Assembly: GCA_963575745.1 (NCBI GenBank)
Contig: CAUYUJ010000359.1
Span: 1-64,000 of the forward strand
Direction of reading: 5' to 3'
Source: Prorocentrum cordatum
Lineage: Eukaryota > Sar > Dinophyceae > Prorocentrales > Prorocentraceae
DNA: 64,000 nucleotides
The notes under the pieces were generated by a model. That model was not told where the DNA came from. It made no database searches and saw only the letters and a list, made by a program, of their open reading frames with translations. This document shows, piece by piece, positions 18,291 through 28,465 of this stretch (positions are counted from its first letter, which is position 1; the number at the start of each line of letters is the position of its first letter). Position numbers and translations under genes: made by a program.

Positions 18291-18984
18291 GCCGAGGCCG
18301 TTTTGGACGCTCCGGCACCTCGCGAAACCCTCTGTCCAGGTCCACGGGGAGGGGGTAGGGGGAGGGGTAAACCCTTCCCCGAAGGGGAAGAAGGAGGGGT
18401 GGAAGAGGAAACTCCTTAAACCACCGACGCCCAGAGGGCTGGTGGGATTAGAGCAAGAACCTTGGCGATGGGGGACAGATCGAGAAGTCTCTTTCGCGCT
18501 GGGAGCATTGCAAGATCGGAGTGGCGCAGCGTCCAGACAAGGCGACGAGGACAATGCGGATGTTCCCACCGGCACAGAAAGTGGACATACCAGCGTATGC
18601 AAGGTCGCCAATGCAGTTTCCAACCGAGACAGTCAACGATGGTCACATAGAGAATAGTAATGCGTCATATTGTATGATGCAGAGCACCATATTGCAAGTG
18701 ACACTGCGGCACATAGAGGCAAGACACACCGTCACGTCTCCAGAAGTGGTGGCGTCTTCCTGTGGTGGCAAAGTCGGAATGGTCAGAACGGACCGTCTCA
18801 TCACCTGAAGCTATTGCGCCGTCCTTCGACTGGCGCTGGACAGCTCAAATGGGCAAAGTGATCCGTCACATCACCTGAAGCAATTGCGCCGTCCTTCGCG
18901 TGGCGCAGCACAAGCACAACTCATAATGAGCATCGAAATAACGATAGTCACATAAAGCAGAGGGCAAAGCAAGCTCGGCTGATA
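18291..18984. other. unassigned
   Basis: Moderate-GC sequence with overlapping open frames. CATCACCTGAAGC.ATTGCGCCGTCCTTCG occurs twice (about 18800 and 18870), a short direct repeat. No gene recognised. Confidence 0.35.
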
Positions 18985-19185
18985 ACCTGTGAGAGGTTTG
19001 AAAGAGCAAGACAGCCAGTCAGCATATACCCACCCCTTGTGGAATGGCGCCTGCACAGGGCACTTGGCCGCAGGACACTCCACAGAGACGCGTGCGCCTT
19101 GAGGGTCACGCACAAAGAGGTGAGAGAAGGTAGCGAAGAGGATAACTGCGGGCGTCGCCACCGGCCTGGCCTGAGACATCTTCCG
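18985..19185 (+). repeat. dispersed repeat T, copy 2
   Basis: Pairs with 14470-14670. Both copies are followed or preceded by H-type TTCTGAGAA/GAGAAG sequence (here 19190-19270), so T and H may form one compound unit. Confidence 0.75.
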
Positions 19186-19329
19186 CACTGAGAAGCCCCA
19201 CCGCTTTCGAAAAGGCCTGCCCCTCTAACTTCTCTCTCGGCCCGCCTCCAAGAAGTATCCACGGCGCGCACGCCACTCGAAACGGCTTTGAAAAGGCCTT
19301 GTCCTTCTCACTTATCCCTCGGGGAAACC

Positions 19330-19483
19330 AAAAAGGTACCGATACGGCTACTCCCCTGGCCTCTCCCGGAGTGCGTTCTGACCAGGACTCCGAGGCGAAT
19401 CCTGCGGTGGCGACGAGGGCCTCCCAGGAGGCCCAAAAAAGGGGAAAACGGGGGAAAGGTAGAGGTGTATGGGTACCTTTTTC
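19330..19483 (+). mobile_element. element B, copy 2
   Basis: CAAAAAGGTACCGATACGGC to GTATGGGTACCTTTTTCC, with the same interior (GGCGACGAGGGCCTCCCAGG) as copy 1. Target duplication not clear. Confidence 0.72.
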
Positions 19484-19504
19484 CTCCTTGGCTCCCCCCC
19501 CTCG

Positions 19505-19695
19505 CTTAAGCCGCCGCTGCGTCGCTCGGGCGACCTATGCGTCGAAGAGCCCTGTGCCGCCCCGCCTCGCGCGGGAGAGCCGGCCCTCCCGGCGCCCGCC
19601 GAGGCGTCCCAGCAGCATGATTCGTGGGAGGAGGCCTGGAGGCCCTCACGGGCCGGCCGGCCGGCCTGCACCGCGCCGCCGCAGCCTCGGGGTCG
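19505..19695 (+). CDS. candidate exon,  GDLCVEEP patch
   Basis: The + frame reads PLRRSGDLCVEEPCAAPP, then EPALPAPAEASQQHDSWEE and WRPSRAGRPACTAPPQPRG. Third positions are nearly all G/C, and residues are balanced enough to look coding. It lies directly between element B copy 2 and element O copy 2. No family is recognised. One of the stronger patches by composition alone. Confidence 0.4.
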
Positions 19696-19696
19696 A

Positions 19697-19915
19697 GCAG
19701 TGGCGAAGCGTCTTACGGGCCCACCAAAGAATGTTCTAAGAACCTGTTGTGGCTTCAACGAAATATTCTCAGAACACTTCTGGCTGGGACCGTCATGGTT
19801 GAACACGTCGGGTTCATGCTCCAAGAACATGTTGTGTTCGTGGAACATGTTTCGGGTTCTAAGAACATGTCGTGGTAGGCCTATAGGAATGCCGGGAGGA
19901 CGGTCGGTCCCTGCT
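19697..19915 (+). mobile_element. element O, copy 2
   Basis: GAGCAGTGGCGAAGCGTC and GGGCCCACCAAAGAATGTTC at the left are inverted at the right as GTCGTGGTAGGCCTATAGG and CGGTCGGTCCCTGCTC. TTCTAAGAAC palindromes inside. Clearest copy of family O. Confidence 0.75.
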
Positions 19916-19946
19916 CAACGGGTGCAGCTCCCGGGAGGTCAGATTC

Positions 19947-20116
19947 GGCCACGCGCAGAGGGGAGTAGGGGCAGGGGGGGAGGGTTTCTTAGGAGCACTC
20001 CTACCTTTTAGAAGGCGCCGGCCTTCTCTCTAGATGGAAGGCCAGCGCCTTCTAAGAAGCAGCCTCTTTCTAAGAAGCCCTCCCCCCTTCCCCTACCCCC
20101 TTTCTGCGCGCCGCCA
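19947..20116 (+). mobile_element. foldback element I with about 40-bp ends and target duplication
   Basis: CGCGCAGAGGGGAGTAGGGG onward is inverted at CCCCTACCCCCTTTCTGCGC. TCAGATTC at 19939-19946 and ACAGATTC at 20117-20124 flank it (7 of 8). The uninterrupted flank GGTCAGATTCTGCGGGCC occurs at 20380-20397. Interior holds TTAGAAGGCGCCGGCCTTCT-like palindromes. Confidence 0.8.
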
Positions 20117-20502
20117 ACAGATTCTGCGGGCCTTACGAATATAGCCTACCACCAGCTCCTGGGAGGTCAGATTCCCCAGACGCCCTCGCGTTGTGAACAA
20201 TTGGACGACGGGAGGTTTTTCGCTAGTTTCTGCCTCTGGGGGCCCTCCCCGGGCCTCGAGACCGTCAAATGACGACTCAGGATAAAAAACCAGTCCCCAG
20301 AAAGGGGTCCAGACCTCTGGGGGTCGAAGTTGTGAAAAAAATCACGACGTCGGGGGTTTTGGGGTGAAGCTCCCGGGAGGTCAGATTCTGCGGGCCCCGA
20401 GAATATACACGACCACCACGTCAATGTCACTTGCCTCCTCCACCCTCCTCTCTCTTCCTCGCCTCTTTCCTGGCGGAGCTGGAGGGCAGGACGGAGGTGG
20501 TG
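20117..20502. repeat. repeated flank CTCCCGGGAGGTCAGATTC
   Basis: GCTCCYGGGAGGTCAGATTC occurs near 19927, 20155 and 20369, so the target of element I is itself a dispersed or tandem unit of about 200 bases. Otherwise unassigned. Confidence 0.5.
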
Positions 20503-20628
20503 TGGTGGTGGTGGTGGTGGTGGTGGTGGTGGTGGTGGTGGTGGTGGTGGTGGTCGTGGTGGTGGTGGTGGTGGTGGTGGTGGTGGTGGTGGTGGTGGTG
20601 GTGGTGGTGGTGGTGGTGGTGGTGGTGT
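20503..20628. repeat. GGT microsatellite
   Basis: About 40 nearly perfect GGT units with one CGT interruption. Confidence 0.95.
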
Positions 20629-20659
20629 ATACCTTTGGGCCCCTTAGATTCTTATTTGG

Positions 20660-20990
20660 CCCTGGTCCGAAATCCGGCTTATAATCACGCTGAGTCCGGC
20701 CAGACCCCGTTGAATCCGCGGCCTCATCCGGCGCAGCAGCCCCCCAGTGGGGCTGAATTCTTCCTCATCTGTGGCAACCAAAAGGTGCCGATACCGCCAT
20801 TCCCCAGACCTCTCCCGGGGCGCGTTCTGACCAGGATTTCGAAGCGAATCCAGCGGAGACGACATAGGCCCAGGAGGCCCAAAAAGAGGAAATCGAGGGG
20901 AGGGTAGAGGTATGGGTACCTTTCCTCCTCTGATAATCCTTCCGACGAAGACCTCCCAGTAGTTGCCCTTCTAACGCGGTCACCACCGCC
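20660..20990 (+). repeat. paralogue of 27340-27530, carrying element B
   Basis: GGTCCGAAATCCGGCTT, GCGCAGCAGCCCCCCAGTGG and CCGACGAAGACCTCCCAGTA match 27350-27520 in order. The only large difference is the B element at 20779-20924. Confidence 0.7.
20779..20924 (+). mobile_element. element B, copy 3, with empty-site paralogue
   Basis: CCAAAAGGTGCCGATACC to GTATGGGTACCTTTCC. The paralogous sequence at 27478-27492 reads CCTCATCCTTCC without the element. The exact target duplication is blurred (about TCATC/TAATC). Confidence 0.78.
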
Positions 20991-21138
20991 GCCGCCGCTG
21001 CGGACGCCGCCCATCGTCGGCTTCTGCTGGCGCTCGGGGGCCCAGGTGCTGCTGGGCGCGCAGTGGTCGTTACCCAGGCCCCCCCCAGGGTCACCGCCAA
21101 AGGTCTTCTCTTGGCGGTGAATAGGGCTTGTCCTAAAA

Positions 21139-21195
21139 CCTCCTCCTCCTCCTCCTCCTCCTCCTCCTCCTCCTCCTCCTCCTCCTCCTCCTCCG
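21139..21195. repeat. CCT microsatellite
   Basis: Nineteen CCT units. The preceding 20991-21138 and following 21196-21377 hold no recognised gene. Confidence 0.95.
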
Positions 21196-21377
21196 CAAGC
21201 GTAGTCGTAGCTATCGTCGTCGTTGTTGCGCGGCAGGTGCGGCAGAAAAAACACATAGTTCCCCCCTGTTGGTGGGACCCCTGTCCTTAGGTCGCCGAGC
21301 ATTCAGTCGTATTGGGGGGGCCCTCAGAGTTACGAGGACGCAGAGGCGGGAAGACGAGGGGGGGAGGGGCATGGATC

Positions 21378-21576
21378 GGGAAACGGAAGACTCGAGTTCA
21401 CTGGATCTCGGGCTTGCCGACGCTTACAGACGAGCCCGTCTTGGATTCCGCCGACTGTCTAGTTTTCTTGGGATTCTCGCAGCGGGAGGTGCGTCAAATT
21501 TCAGATTGGGTTTGGTCACTCTCCTGACGGCGAAGTCAGGCCAACCCGAATCACCCGAATCCGAGTCTCATGTTTT
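21378..21576 (+). mobile_element. element V, copy 3
   Basis: GGAAACGGAAGACTCGAG to CCGAGTCTCATGTTTTCC are inverted ends. Interior GGGCTTGCCGACGCTTAC and CGCAGCGGGAGGTGCGTC as in V copies 1 and 2. Confidence 0.65.
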
Positions 21577-21647
21577 CCCGAGTGGGGGAGGGTCAGGAAC
21601 ACCGGGGCACGTTAGGGACGGATAGGTTTAGGGGAGAACGCATTGAT

Positions 21648-21803
21648 TACCAGCCGCCTGGAACATATCCCTATGTCTATGTGTGGCATCACCTTACCTC
21701 GGTGCCGATCTTAAGGAGTCCCTCAGTTCCTGAGTACACATCCCTCATATTATCATCGCTTGTGGCTTGCCGGCCTTAGGGATAAGGATAAGGTTGGGGT
21801 TGG
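21648..21803 (+). mobile_element. element J, copy 1
   Basis: ACCAGCCGCCTGGAACATAT at the left and GGATAAGGTTGGGGTTGGT at the right are inverted. Copy 2 at 50428-50582 is better preserved. Confidence 0.65.
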
Positions 21804-22365
21804 TCAGTTGTTTCCCAATCGCAATTCATTGCTGGTGGACGCACTATCCACAATCAACCTACACACGCCATCAATTGTCCAAAAGTTCATGGTTTTCTTG
21901 TACAGTCATTGTTGGGCCAGTTGCATCCGATCTGGAACTGGGTCCAGCACCACTGCCTCTCCAGGGCTGTGCAGACCACAAGGTCAGACGGGCCGTCGTC
22001 GAGTTTTGGTTGTCCTTACCAGGATTCGACTCCAGACAGTCTCTAAGAATGTCTTGACGCAGACAGCGCGTTGCATCATATAATGGCGAATTGCTTCAAC
22101 GTGGTAATGTTACAAAATGCGTGGCCACAAGTGTTTGCTAATTGCCAAAACACTGAAACTGTGAACACTCGAACGCTCCTTGGACACGTAGAGGGATTGC
22201 TCCCATGGTGACACTGGAGAGTGAGACCACCGCCTACACGGGAACCTTGCGCTTTTTTGGGCGCGCACGCCATCGATTTGTTAGTGCAGGTATTGAATGA
22301 TCACCGCGCGCGCCTCATCAGCAGAACTTGTCGTTGAGTCTTCATGGCCGCTCCCATCTTCTACC
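21804..22365 (+). other. unassigned, with open + frame 21767-22057
   Basis: A + frame reads SDLELGPAPLPLQGCADHK and VVEFWLSLPGFDSRQSLRM before a stop at 22057. Composition is plausible but overlapping frames are also open. No family is recognised, so I do not call a gene. Confidence 0.3.
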
Positions 22366-24185
22366 TTCCTGTTTTTTTCCCAACCATCCTGTGGTGTTGG
22401 GTCCTCGTTTTGAAGAGACGGTGCCCCGCGTTCCCCTCCTTCCTCTCCTCCTCCCCCTCGTGGGGGTGTTCGCATGCGGTTCCCCCACCCAGGGCAGCGT
22501 TTCGTGGCCCCATACGGAGCTCCACCGAAGGCCCCAGTGGGGGTGTTCGCATGCGGTTCCCCCACCCAGGGCAGCGTTTCGTAGCCCCATAGGGAGCTCC
22601 ACCGAAGGCCCCAGTGGGGGTGTTCGCATGCGGTTCCCCCACCCAGGGCAGCGTTTCGTGGCCCCATAGGGAGCTCCACCGAAGGCCCCAGTGGGGGTGT
22701 TCGCATGCGGTTCCCCACCCAGGGCAGCGTTTCGTAGCCCCATAGGGAGCTCCACCGAAGGCCCCAGTGGGGGTGTTCGCATGCGGTTCCCCCACCCAGG
22801 GCAGCGTTTCGTGGCCCCATAGGGAGCTCCACCGAAGGCCCCAGTGGGGGTGTTCGCATGCGGTTCCCCCACCCAGGGCAGCGTTTCGTAGCCCCATAGG
22901 GAGCTCCACCGAAGGCCCCAGTGGGGGTGTTCGCATGCGGTTCCCCCACCCAGGGCAGCGTTTCGTGGCCCCATAGGGAGCTCCACCGAAGGCCCCAGTG
23001 GGGGTGTTCGCATGCGGTTCCCCCACCCAGGGCAGCGTTTCGTAGCCCCATAGGGAGCTCCACCGAAGGCCCCAGTGGGGGTGTTCGCATGCGGTTCCCC
23101 CACCCAGGGCAGCGTTTCGTGGCCCCATAGGGAGCTCCACCGAAGGCCCCAGTGGGGGTGTTCGCATGCGGTTCCCCCACCCAGGGCAGCGTTTCGTAGC
23201 CCCATAGGGAGCTCCACCGAAGGCCCCAGTGGGGGTGTTCGCATGCGGTTCCCCCACCCAGGGCAGCGTTTCGTGGCCCCATAGGGAGCTCCACCGAAGG
23301 CCCCAGTGGGGGTGTTCGCATGCGGTTCCCCCACCCAGGGCAGCGTTTCGTGGCCCCATAGGGAGCTCCACCGAAGGCCCCAGTGGGGGTGTTCGCATGC
23401 GGTTCCCCACCCAGGGCAGCGTTTCGTAGCCCCATAGGGAGCTCCACCGAAGGCCCCAGTGGGGGTGTTCGCATGCGGTTCCCCCACCCAGGGCAGCGTT
23501 TCCGTAGCCCCATAGGGAGCTCCACCGAAGGCCCCAGTGGGGGTGTTCGCATGCGGTTCCCCCACCCAGGGCAGCGTTTCGTGGCCCCATAGGGAGCTCC
23601 ACCGAAGGCCCCAGTGGGGGTGTTCGCATGCGGTTCCCCCACCCAGGGCAGCGCTTCGTAGCCCCATAGGGAGCTCCACCGAAGGCCCCCCAGCTGGGGG
23701 GTGTTCGCATGCGGTTCCCCCACCCAGGGAAGCGTTTCGTGGCCCCATAGGGAGCTCCACCGAAGGCCCCAGTGCTGCTCTCGCATGCGGTTCCCCCACC
23801 CAGGCAGCGTTCGTGGCCCCATAGGGAGCTCCACCGGAGGCCCCAGCGGTTCCCCCACCCAGGGCAGCGCTTCGTGGCCCCATGGGGAGCTCCACCGAAA
23901 GCCCCCGTGGCGCAGTTCGCATGCGCTTCCCCCGCCCAGGGCAGCGTTTCGTGGCACCATAGGGAGCTCCACCGAAGGCCCCAGTGGCGCAGTTCGCATG
24001 CGGTTCCCCCACCCAGGGCAGCGTTTCGTAGCCCCATAGGGAGCTCCACCGAAGGCCCGCCCCGGTGGCGCAGTCCGCATGCGGTTCCCCCGTCCAAGGC
24101 AGCGCTTCGTGGCCCCATATGGAGCCCCACCGAAAGCGGCACCCACAACGCGTTACCAACAATTGCTTATGGTTGGGTCTTTCGC
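22366..24185 (-). repeat. 77-bp tandem array Q, copy 1, about 22 units
   Basis: Unit: GGGTGTTCGCATGCGGTTCC, CCCACCCAGGGCAGCGTTTC, GTRGCCCCATAGGGAGCTCC, ACCGAAGGCCCCAGTGG. Units alternate GTGGCCCC and GTAGCCCC over much of the array, giving a 154-bp higher-order period. The last five or six units (23700-24130) are degenerate. Because 77 is not a multiple of 3 and the unit has no minus-strand stop in any frame, all three minus frames stay open for about 600 codons, so the long frames are not evidence of protein. Ends CCCAACCATCCTG (22379) and its inverse ATGGTTGGG (24163) bound it. Confidence 0.92.
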
Positions 24186-24239
24186 CAGGATAATTCTCTC
24201 TCTCTCTCTCTCTCTGTCTATCGCTTTCCCAAAACAAAC

Positions 24240-24755
24240 AACAGGCGTCATCGGATGATCCGAGGGGGAGTCCAAATCCAAAATCTCATACATTTCTTTG
24301 CTGCTTCGAGCGATTCTAACCACCAGCGCGAGGCCAGATCTCCAGGGAGCACCAGCACCCCTGGGGTCTGGCAGCCGCGGCATGCAATTGTTATTTGCCG
24401 AAGGCACAAGGCGGGATACCGGGCGAGTAGTTGCACACTTTTTGCTTGGCGGCCGCAGTGTGCAGGGTGTGCAAGGCGTGTCAGGTGCTCGCTGTTTTTC
24501 CAAATTACCAGGTGGGGAACAAAAAGAATGCTGTTTCAGCTGCAATGTATATTTCAAAGATTGCCAGGCGGGATCGTTGCACATGATCGGTTTCGCCCGT
24601 GAGGCACCGCTCGGACATCGCCAGCACAGAGAGACAAGCGGGCGGGCGCTTTTACCTTGGTTCGAACCAGACCTATTTGAACTGAAACTCCTGATAGTAA
24701 ATCACAGAAGATTCCGCTCGTCTTCGTTTGAATGTATGTATATCAGCGAATAGCA
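24240..24755. CDS. candidate coding region between the arrays, strand unresolved
   Basis: On minus, a 143-codon frame (24584 to 24153) contains GLALVVRIARSSKEMYEILD and LDSPSDHPMTPVVCFGKAID before a GAGAGA tract. On plus, a 151-codon frame (24298-24753) ends FELKLLIVNHRRFRSSSF and a stop. Both have plausible composition, and only one can be the main product. It is the spacer between two related arrays and may belong to a mobile unit. No family is recognised. Confidence 0.25.
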
Positions 24756-24756
24756 C

Positions 24757-24915
24757 CCAATAGCGTTCAATAGCGCCAAATGGCGCATACTTGCGCCGAA
24801 TAGCGATCAAGTAGCATCCACTAGGGAACGCTATTGGCATGGAAGGGGGATGCATTGTGTCCATTTTGCGCACGGTTTGGCACGCCGCCATGGGGACGAC
24901 CAACAGTTTTTGTGA
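24757..24915. repeat. AATAGCGCC short tandem repeat
   Basis: Units such as CAATAGCGCCAAATGGCGC followed by TTTTGCGCACGGTTTGGC and GGGACGACCAACAG. The same succession (ATGGCGCCCAATAGCGCCG... GGGACGACCAAGAGC) recurs at 44592-44965, so this is a two-copy dispersed unit with a variable middle. Confidence 0.6.
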
Positions 24916-24916
24916 G

Positions 24917-26875
24917 TTATTCCCAACCATCCTGTGGTGTTGGGTCCTCTTTTTGAAGAGACAGCGCCCCGCGTCCCACCTTCCTTCCTCCTCCGCCCCC
25001 TCCTCCCTCCTCCCCCTCCTCCCTCCTCCCCCTCCTTGCCTCTGCTCTCGGCACACCTCTCACGCGTTTCGTAGCCCCATAGGGAGCTCCGCCGAAGGCC
25101 CAAGTGGTTGCTTTCGCATGCGGTCCCCCCACCCAGGGCAGCGCTTCGTGGCCCCATAGGGAGTTCCACCGAAGGGCCCAGTGCGTGGGGGGTCGCATGC
25201 GGTTACCGCACCCAGGGCAGCGCTTCGTGGCCCCATAGGGAACTCCACAGAAGGCCCCAGTGGGGGTGTTCGCATGCGGTTCCCCCACCCAGGGCAGCGT
25301 TTCGTGGCCCCGTAGGGAGCTCCGCCGATGGCCCCAGTGGGCGTGTTCGCATGCGGTTCCCCTCACCCAGGGCAGCGTTTCGTGGACCCATAGGGAGCTC
25401 CGCCGATGGCCCCAGTGGAGGGGGTCGCATGCGGTTCCCCCACCCAGGGCAGCGCTTCGTGGCCCTATAGGGGGGAGCTCCACCGAAGGCCCCAGTGGTT
25501 GCTCTCGCATTCGGTTCCCCACCCAGGGCAGCGCTTCGTGGCCCCATAGGGAGCTCCACCGAAGGGCCCAGTGGAGGGGGGGGGTCACATGCGTCTCCTC
25601 CACCCAGGGCAGCGCTTCGTGGCCCCATAGGGAGCTCCACCGAAGGCCCCAGTTGGGGTGTTCGCATGCGGTTCCCCCACCCAGGGCAGCGCTTCCTGGC
25701 TTTATAGGGAGCTCCACCGATGGCCCCAGTGGGGGTGTTCGCATGCGGTTCCCCACCCAGGGCAGCGCTTCGTGGCCCCATAGGGAGCTCCGCCGATGGC
25801 CCCAGTTGGGGGGTCGCATGCGGTTACTCCACCCAGGGCAGCGTGTCGTGGCCCTATAGGGAGATCCACCGATGGCCCCCGTGGGGGTGTTCGCATGCGG
25901 TCCCCCCACCCAGGGCAGCGTTTCGTGGCCCCATAGGGAGCCCTGCCGATGGCCCCAGTGGAGGGGGTCGCATGCGTCTCCCCCACCCAGGGCAGCGTTT
26001 CGTGGCCCTATAGGACGGGGCTCCACCGAAGGCCCCAGTGGTTGCTCTCGCATGCGGTTCCCCACCCAGGGCAACGTTTCGTGGCCCCATAGGGAGCTCC
26101 ACCGAAAGGCCCAGCGGGGGGGGTGTTCGCATGCGGTTCCCCCACCCAGGGCAGCGCTTCGTGGCCCCATAGGGAGCTCCACCGAAGGCCCCAGTGGGAG
26201 TGTTCGCATGCGGTTCCCCCACCCAGGGCAGCGTTTCGTGGCCTTATAGGGAGCTCCACCGATGGCCCCAGTGGGGGTGTTCGCATGCGGTTCCCCCACC
26301 CAGGGCAGCGCTTCGTGGCCCCATAGGGAGCTCCGCCGATGGCCCCAGTGGGGGGGGTCGCATGCGGTTACCCCACCCAGGGCAGCGTGTCGTGGCCCTA
26401 TAGAGAGATCCACCGATGGCCCCAGTGGGGGTGTTCGCATGCGGTTCCCCCACCCAGGGCAGCGCTTCGTGGCTCCATAGGGAGCTCCGCCGATGGCCCC
26501 AGTTGGGGGGGTCGCATGCGTCTCCTCCACCCAGGACAGCGGTTCGTGGCCCCATAGGGAGATCCACCGAAGGCGCCAGAGGCGCAGTTTGCATGCGTCT
26601 CCCCCACCCATGACAGCGCTTCGTGGCCCCATAAGGAGCTCCAGCGAAGGTCCCAATGGCGCAGTTCGCATGCGTCTCCCTTGCCCAGGGCAGCGTTTCG
26701 TGGCCCCATAGGGAGCTCCACCGAAGGCCCCAGTGGCGGTGTCCACATGCGTCCGCGCCAACAATTTCGGCGCACCCCTCACAAGTTTCGTGGCCCCATA
26801 GGAGCGTCACCGAAACCGGTACCCACAATGCGGTACTCGCAACTGCACATGGTTGGGACCTTCGTCAGGGTAATT
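24917..26875 (-). repeat. 77-bp tandem array Q, copy 2, diverged
   Basis: About 22 units of the same monomer as 22366-24185, with more substitutions and 1-4-base indels. Both array flanks are shared with copy 1: CCAACCATCCTGTGGTGTTG on the left and CAC.CAACTGC/TTGCTTATGGTTGGG on the right. A minus frame is open for 621 codons for the same trivial reason. The copies are duplicates of one bounded unit. Confidence 0.9.
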
Positions 26876-26895
26876 GTCGAAGGTCCTTGCTGCCA

Positions 26896-27046
26896 CCATC
26901 CACCAAGCCACACCGCAACCAAACTAGCCCTCCATTCCCACTGGGGTGGGCGTCGGGGATCACTGGAACAAAACATATGTGGAACCCGTATCCCCCCCAA
27001 ACTCGAAAGTTTGGTCTTCGGGTTAGATCGGGGTGGTCTGGTAGGT
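26896..27046 (+). mobile_element. element K, copy 1
   Basis: ACCAAGCCACACCGCAACC at the left against GATCGGGGTGGTCTGGTAGG at the right, imperfectly inverted. The copy at 52227-52396 has better ends. Interior CCCTCCATTCCCACTGGGG. Confidence 0.6.
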
Positions 27047-27104
27047 AGTAATGTTGTGGCTCCCGAATCGTGAGGGGCCAAGGTCATCAGATACATATTG
27101 TTGT

Positions 27105-27262
27105 TCGGTCGCGATCTGTAGCGACCGATCGGCACTTCAAATCAGTCGCGACCGATCCCAAAATCGGTCGCGACCAGTCGCTACCGAGCGCGACCGACGG
27201 GTTGCGACCGATACCGACATTCGAAGCAAAATCGGTAGCGACCGATCTCGTCGTTCGCGACC
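27105..27262. repeat. GGTCGCGACCGAT repeat
   Basis: Eight to ten degenerate units with the self-complementary core GGTCGCGACC, e.g. ATCGGTCGCGACCAGTCGC. Confidence 0.8.
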
Positions 27263-27339
27263 GGCTCTTCCAGTATCCAATGATCAGGAGAGGGGGGTGC
27301 GAGCACCGCGCGCCCCCGGGGACCCTGCGCGGCAGGTAC

Positions 27340-27530
27340 ACCCCCCCTGGTCCGAAATCGGGCTTCTTCCGGCTCGATCCCCGTTTGATCCGGCTCGATC
27401 CCCGTTCGATCCCGCTTTATCCCGCTTGATCCGCGGCCCAGTCTGGTGCAGCAGCCCCCCGATGGGGCGTAAGTCTCCCTCATCCTTCCGACCGACGAAG
27501 ACCTTTCAGTAGTTGCTTCCTAAGGCAGGT
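27340..27530 (+). repeat. empty-site paralogue of 20660-20990
   Basis: GGTCCGAAATCGGGCTTC, then GGCTCGATCCCCGTT units, GCAGCAGCCCCCCGATGGG and CCGACGAAGACCTTTCAGTA. Lacks the B element present in the paralogue. Confidence 0.7.
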
Positions 27531-27751
27531 AGGCATGATGTCGCTCCCGAACTGTGGGGGGGGGGGTCACACCGTGCACTCCCAGGGACACTGCGCAGGC
27601 AGCAGGTGCCCCCCCCCCCCCTCCGGGCGGCACCGCGTGCGCCTGGCCCTCGCGGGGCAGGGCCGTCTTCGACGTGCGCGGCGGCGACCGCGTCGATCGC
27701 CAGGCGCCCTCCGAGGGGGGCTCCACCGCCGCCGACGCCCTCCTGTTGGCC

Positions 27752-27870
27752 TCGCTCGGACGCGTGCGTTTTTTCCCTCGGCGAGGGCCATCGAGGAGCG
27801 TCTTGGGTCGTCAAGCACAGAAAAAAAAGACACGCACGAGACCAAAGAGTGCTCGGGGAACGGGGGTCCC
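27752..27870 (+). mobile_element. element M, copy 2
   Basis: CTCGCTCGGACGCGTGCG and TCGGCGAGGGCCATCGAGG as in M copies 1 and 3. The right end is less clear here. Confidence 0.55.
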
Positions 27871-27887
27871 CCGTGCACTTTTCTCAC

Positions 27888-28165
27888 TCCTCCTCCTCCT
27901 CCTCCTCCTCCTCCTCCTCCTCCTCCTCCTCCTCCTTCTCACCCCTCCTAATCACTTCTCCCTCCTCGCTTCTTCTCCCCATCACTTCTCCTCCTGCTCC
28001 TCCTCTTCCTCCTCCTCCTCTTCCTTCTCCTCCTCCCTCTCTTCCCACTCCTCCTCCTCCTCCTCCTCATCCTCCTCGTCCTCCCTGTACTTCTCATCCT
28101 CACTCCTTCTCCTCCTCCTCCTCCTCCTCCTCCTCCTCCTCCTCCTCCTCATCCTTCTCATTATC
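27888..28165. repeat. CCT pyrimidine tract
   Basis: (CCT)n with CTT and CAC interruptions for almost 280 bases. Pure pyrimidine over long stretches on +. Confidence 0.92.
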
Positions 28166-28239
28166 CTCCTCGACGAGAGGGGCTCCTGCCCCGCCCTCGG
28201 GTGGCGAGTACGAGGGAGGAGGAGGAAGAGCAGGAGGAA

Positions 28240-28465
28240 GACAAGGACCCTGAGATCCTGGCGCCTCGATTCTTTTGAGCTGGGCGTTTGCGCTGGGTCT
28301 CGGGCCCTGGCACCCTCACAGGTCGTTCCAGCTCGGGAAATGGTGCAGAGAGATGGGTGTTGGTCATCATGTCTTGGGATGTTTCTATGTTTCGCGACGT
28401 CGGATCTCAGGAAAGCAGGGAGCCCATCGAGGGGAGGATTGCGAGGAGAAGAAGGACGATTATGA
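28240..28465 (+). CDS. candidate exon between CCT/GGA and GAT tracts
   Basis: The + frame reads RTLRSWRLDSFELGVCAGS, RALAPSQVVPAREMVQRDG and CWSSCLGMFLCFATSDLRK before a stop at 28465. It has balanced composition in one frame only. It sits between two long simple repeats, which would be intronic or intergenic. No family is recognised. Confidence 0.35.

Noticed and set aside
14470-19185. Repeat T as a duplicated small gene (shared RDPQGARVSVECPAA on minus)
   Set aside because: The two copies are about 90% identical at DNA level in all positions and other frames stay open as well, so conservation is explained by recent duplication.
22281-24146. 621-, 631- and 595-codon minus-strand frames as a giant repeat protein
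   Set aside because: The 77-bp unit has no minus-strand stop in any frame, so all three frames stay open automatically. Three equally long overlapping frames cannot all be selected, and no signal favours one.
22366-24185. CRISPR array
   Set aside because: Units are directly tandem without unique spacers, and the genome is eukaryote-like.
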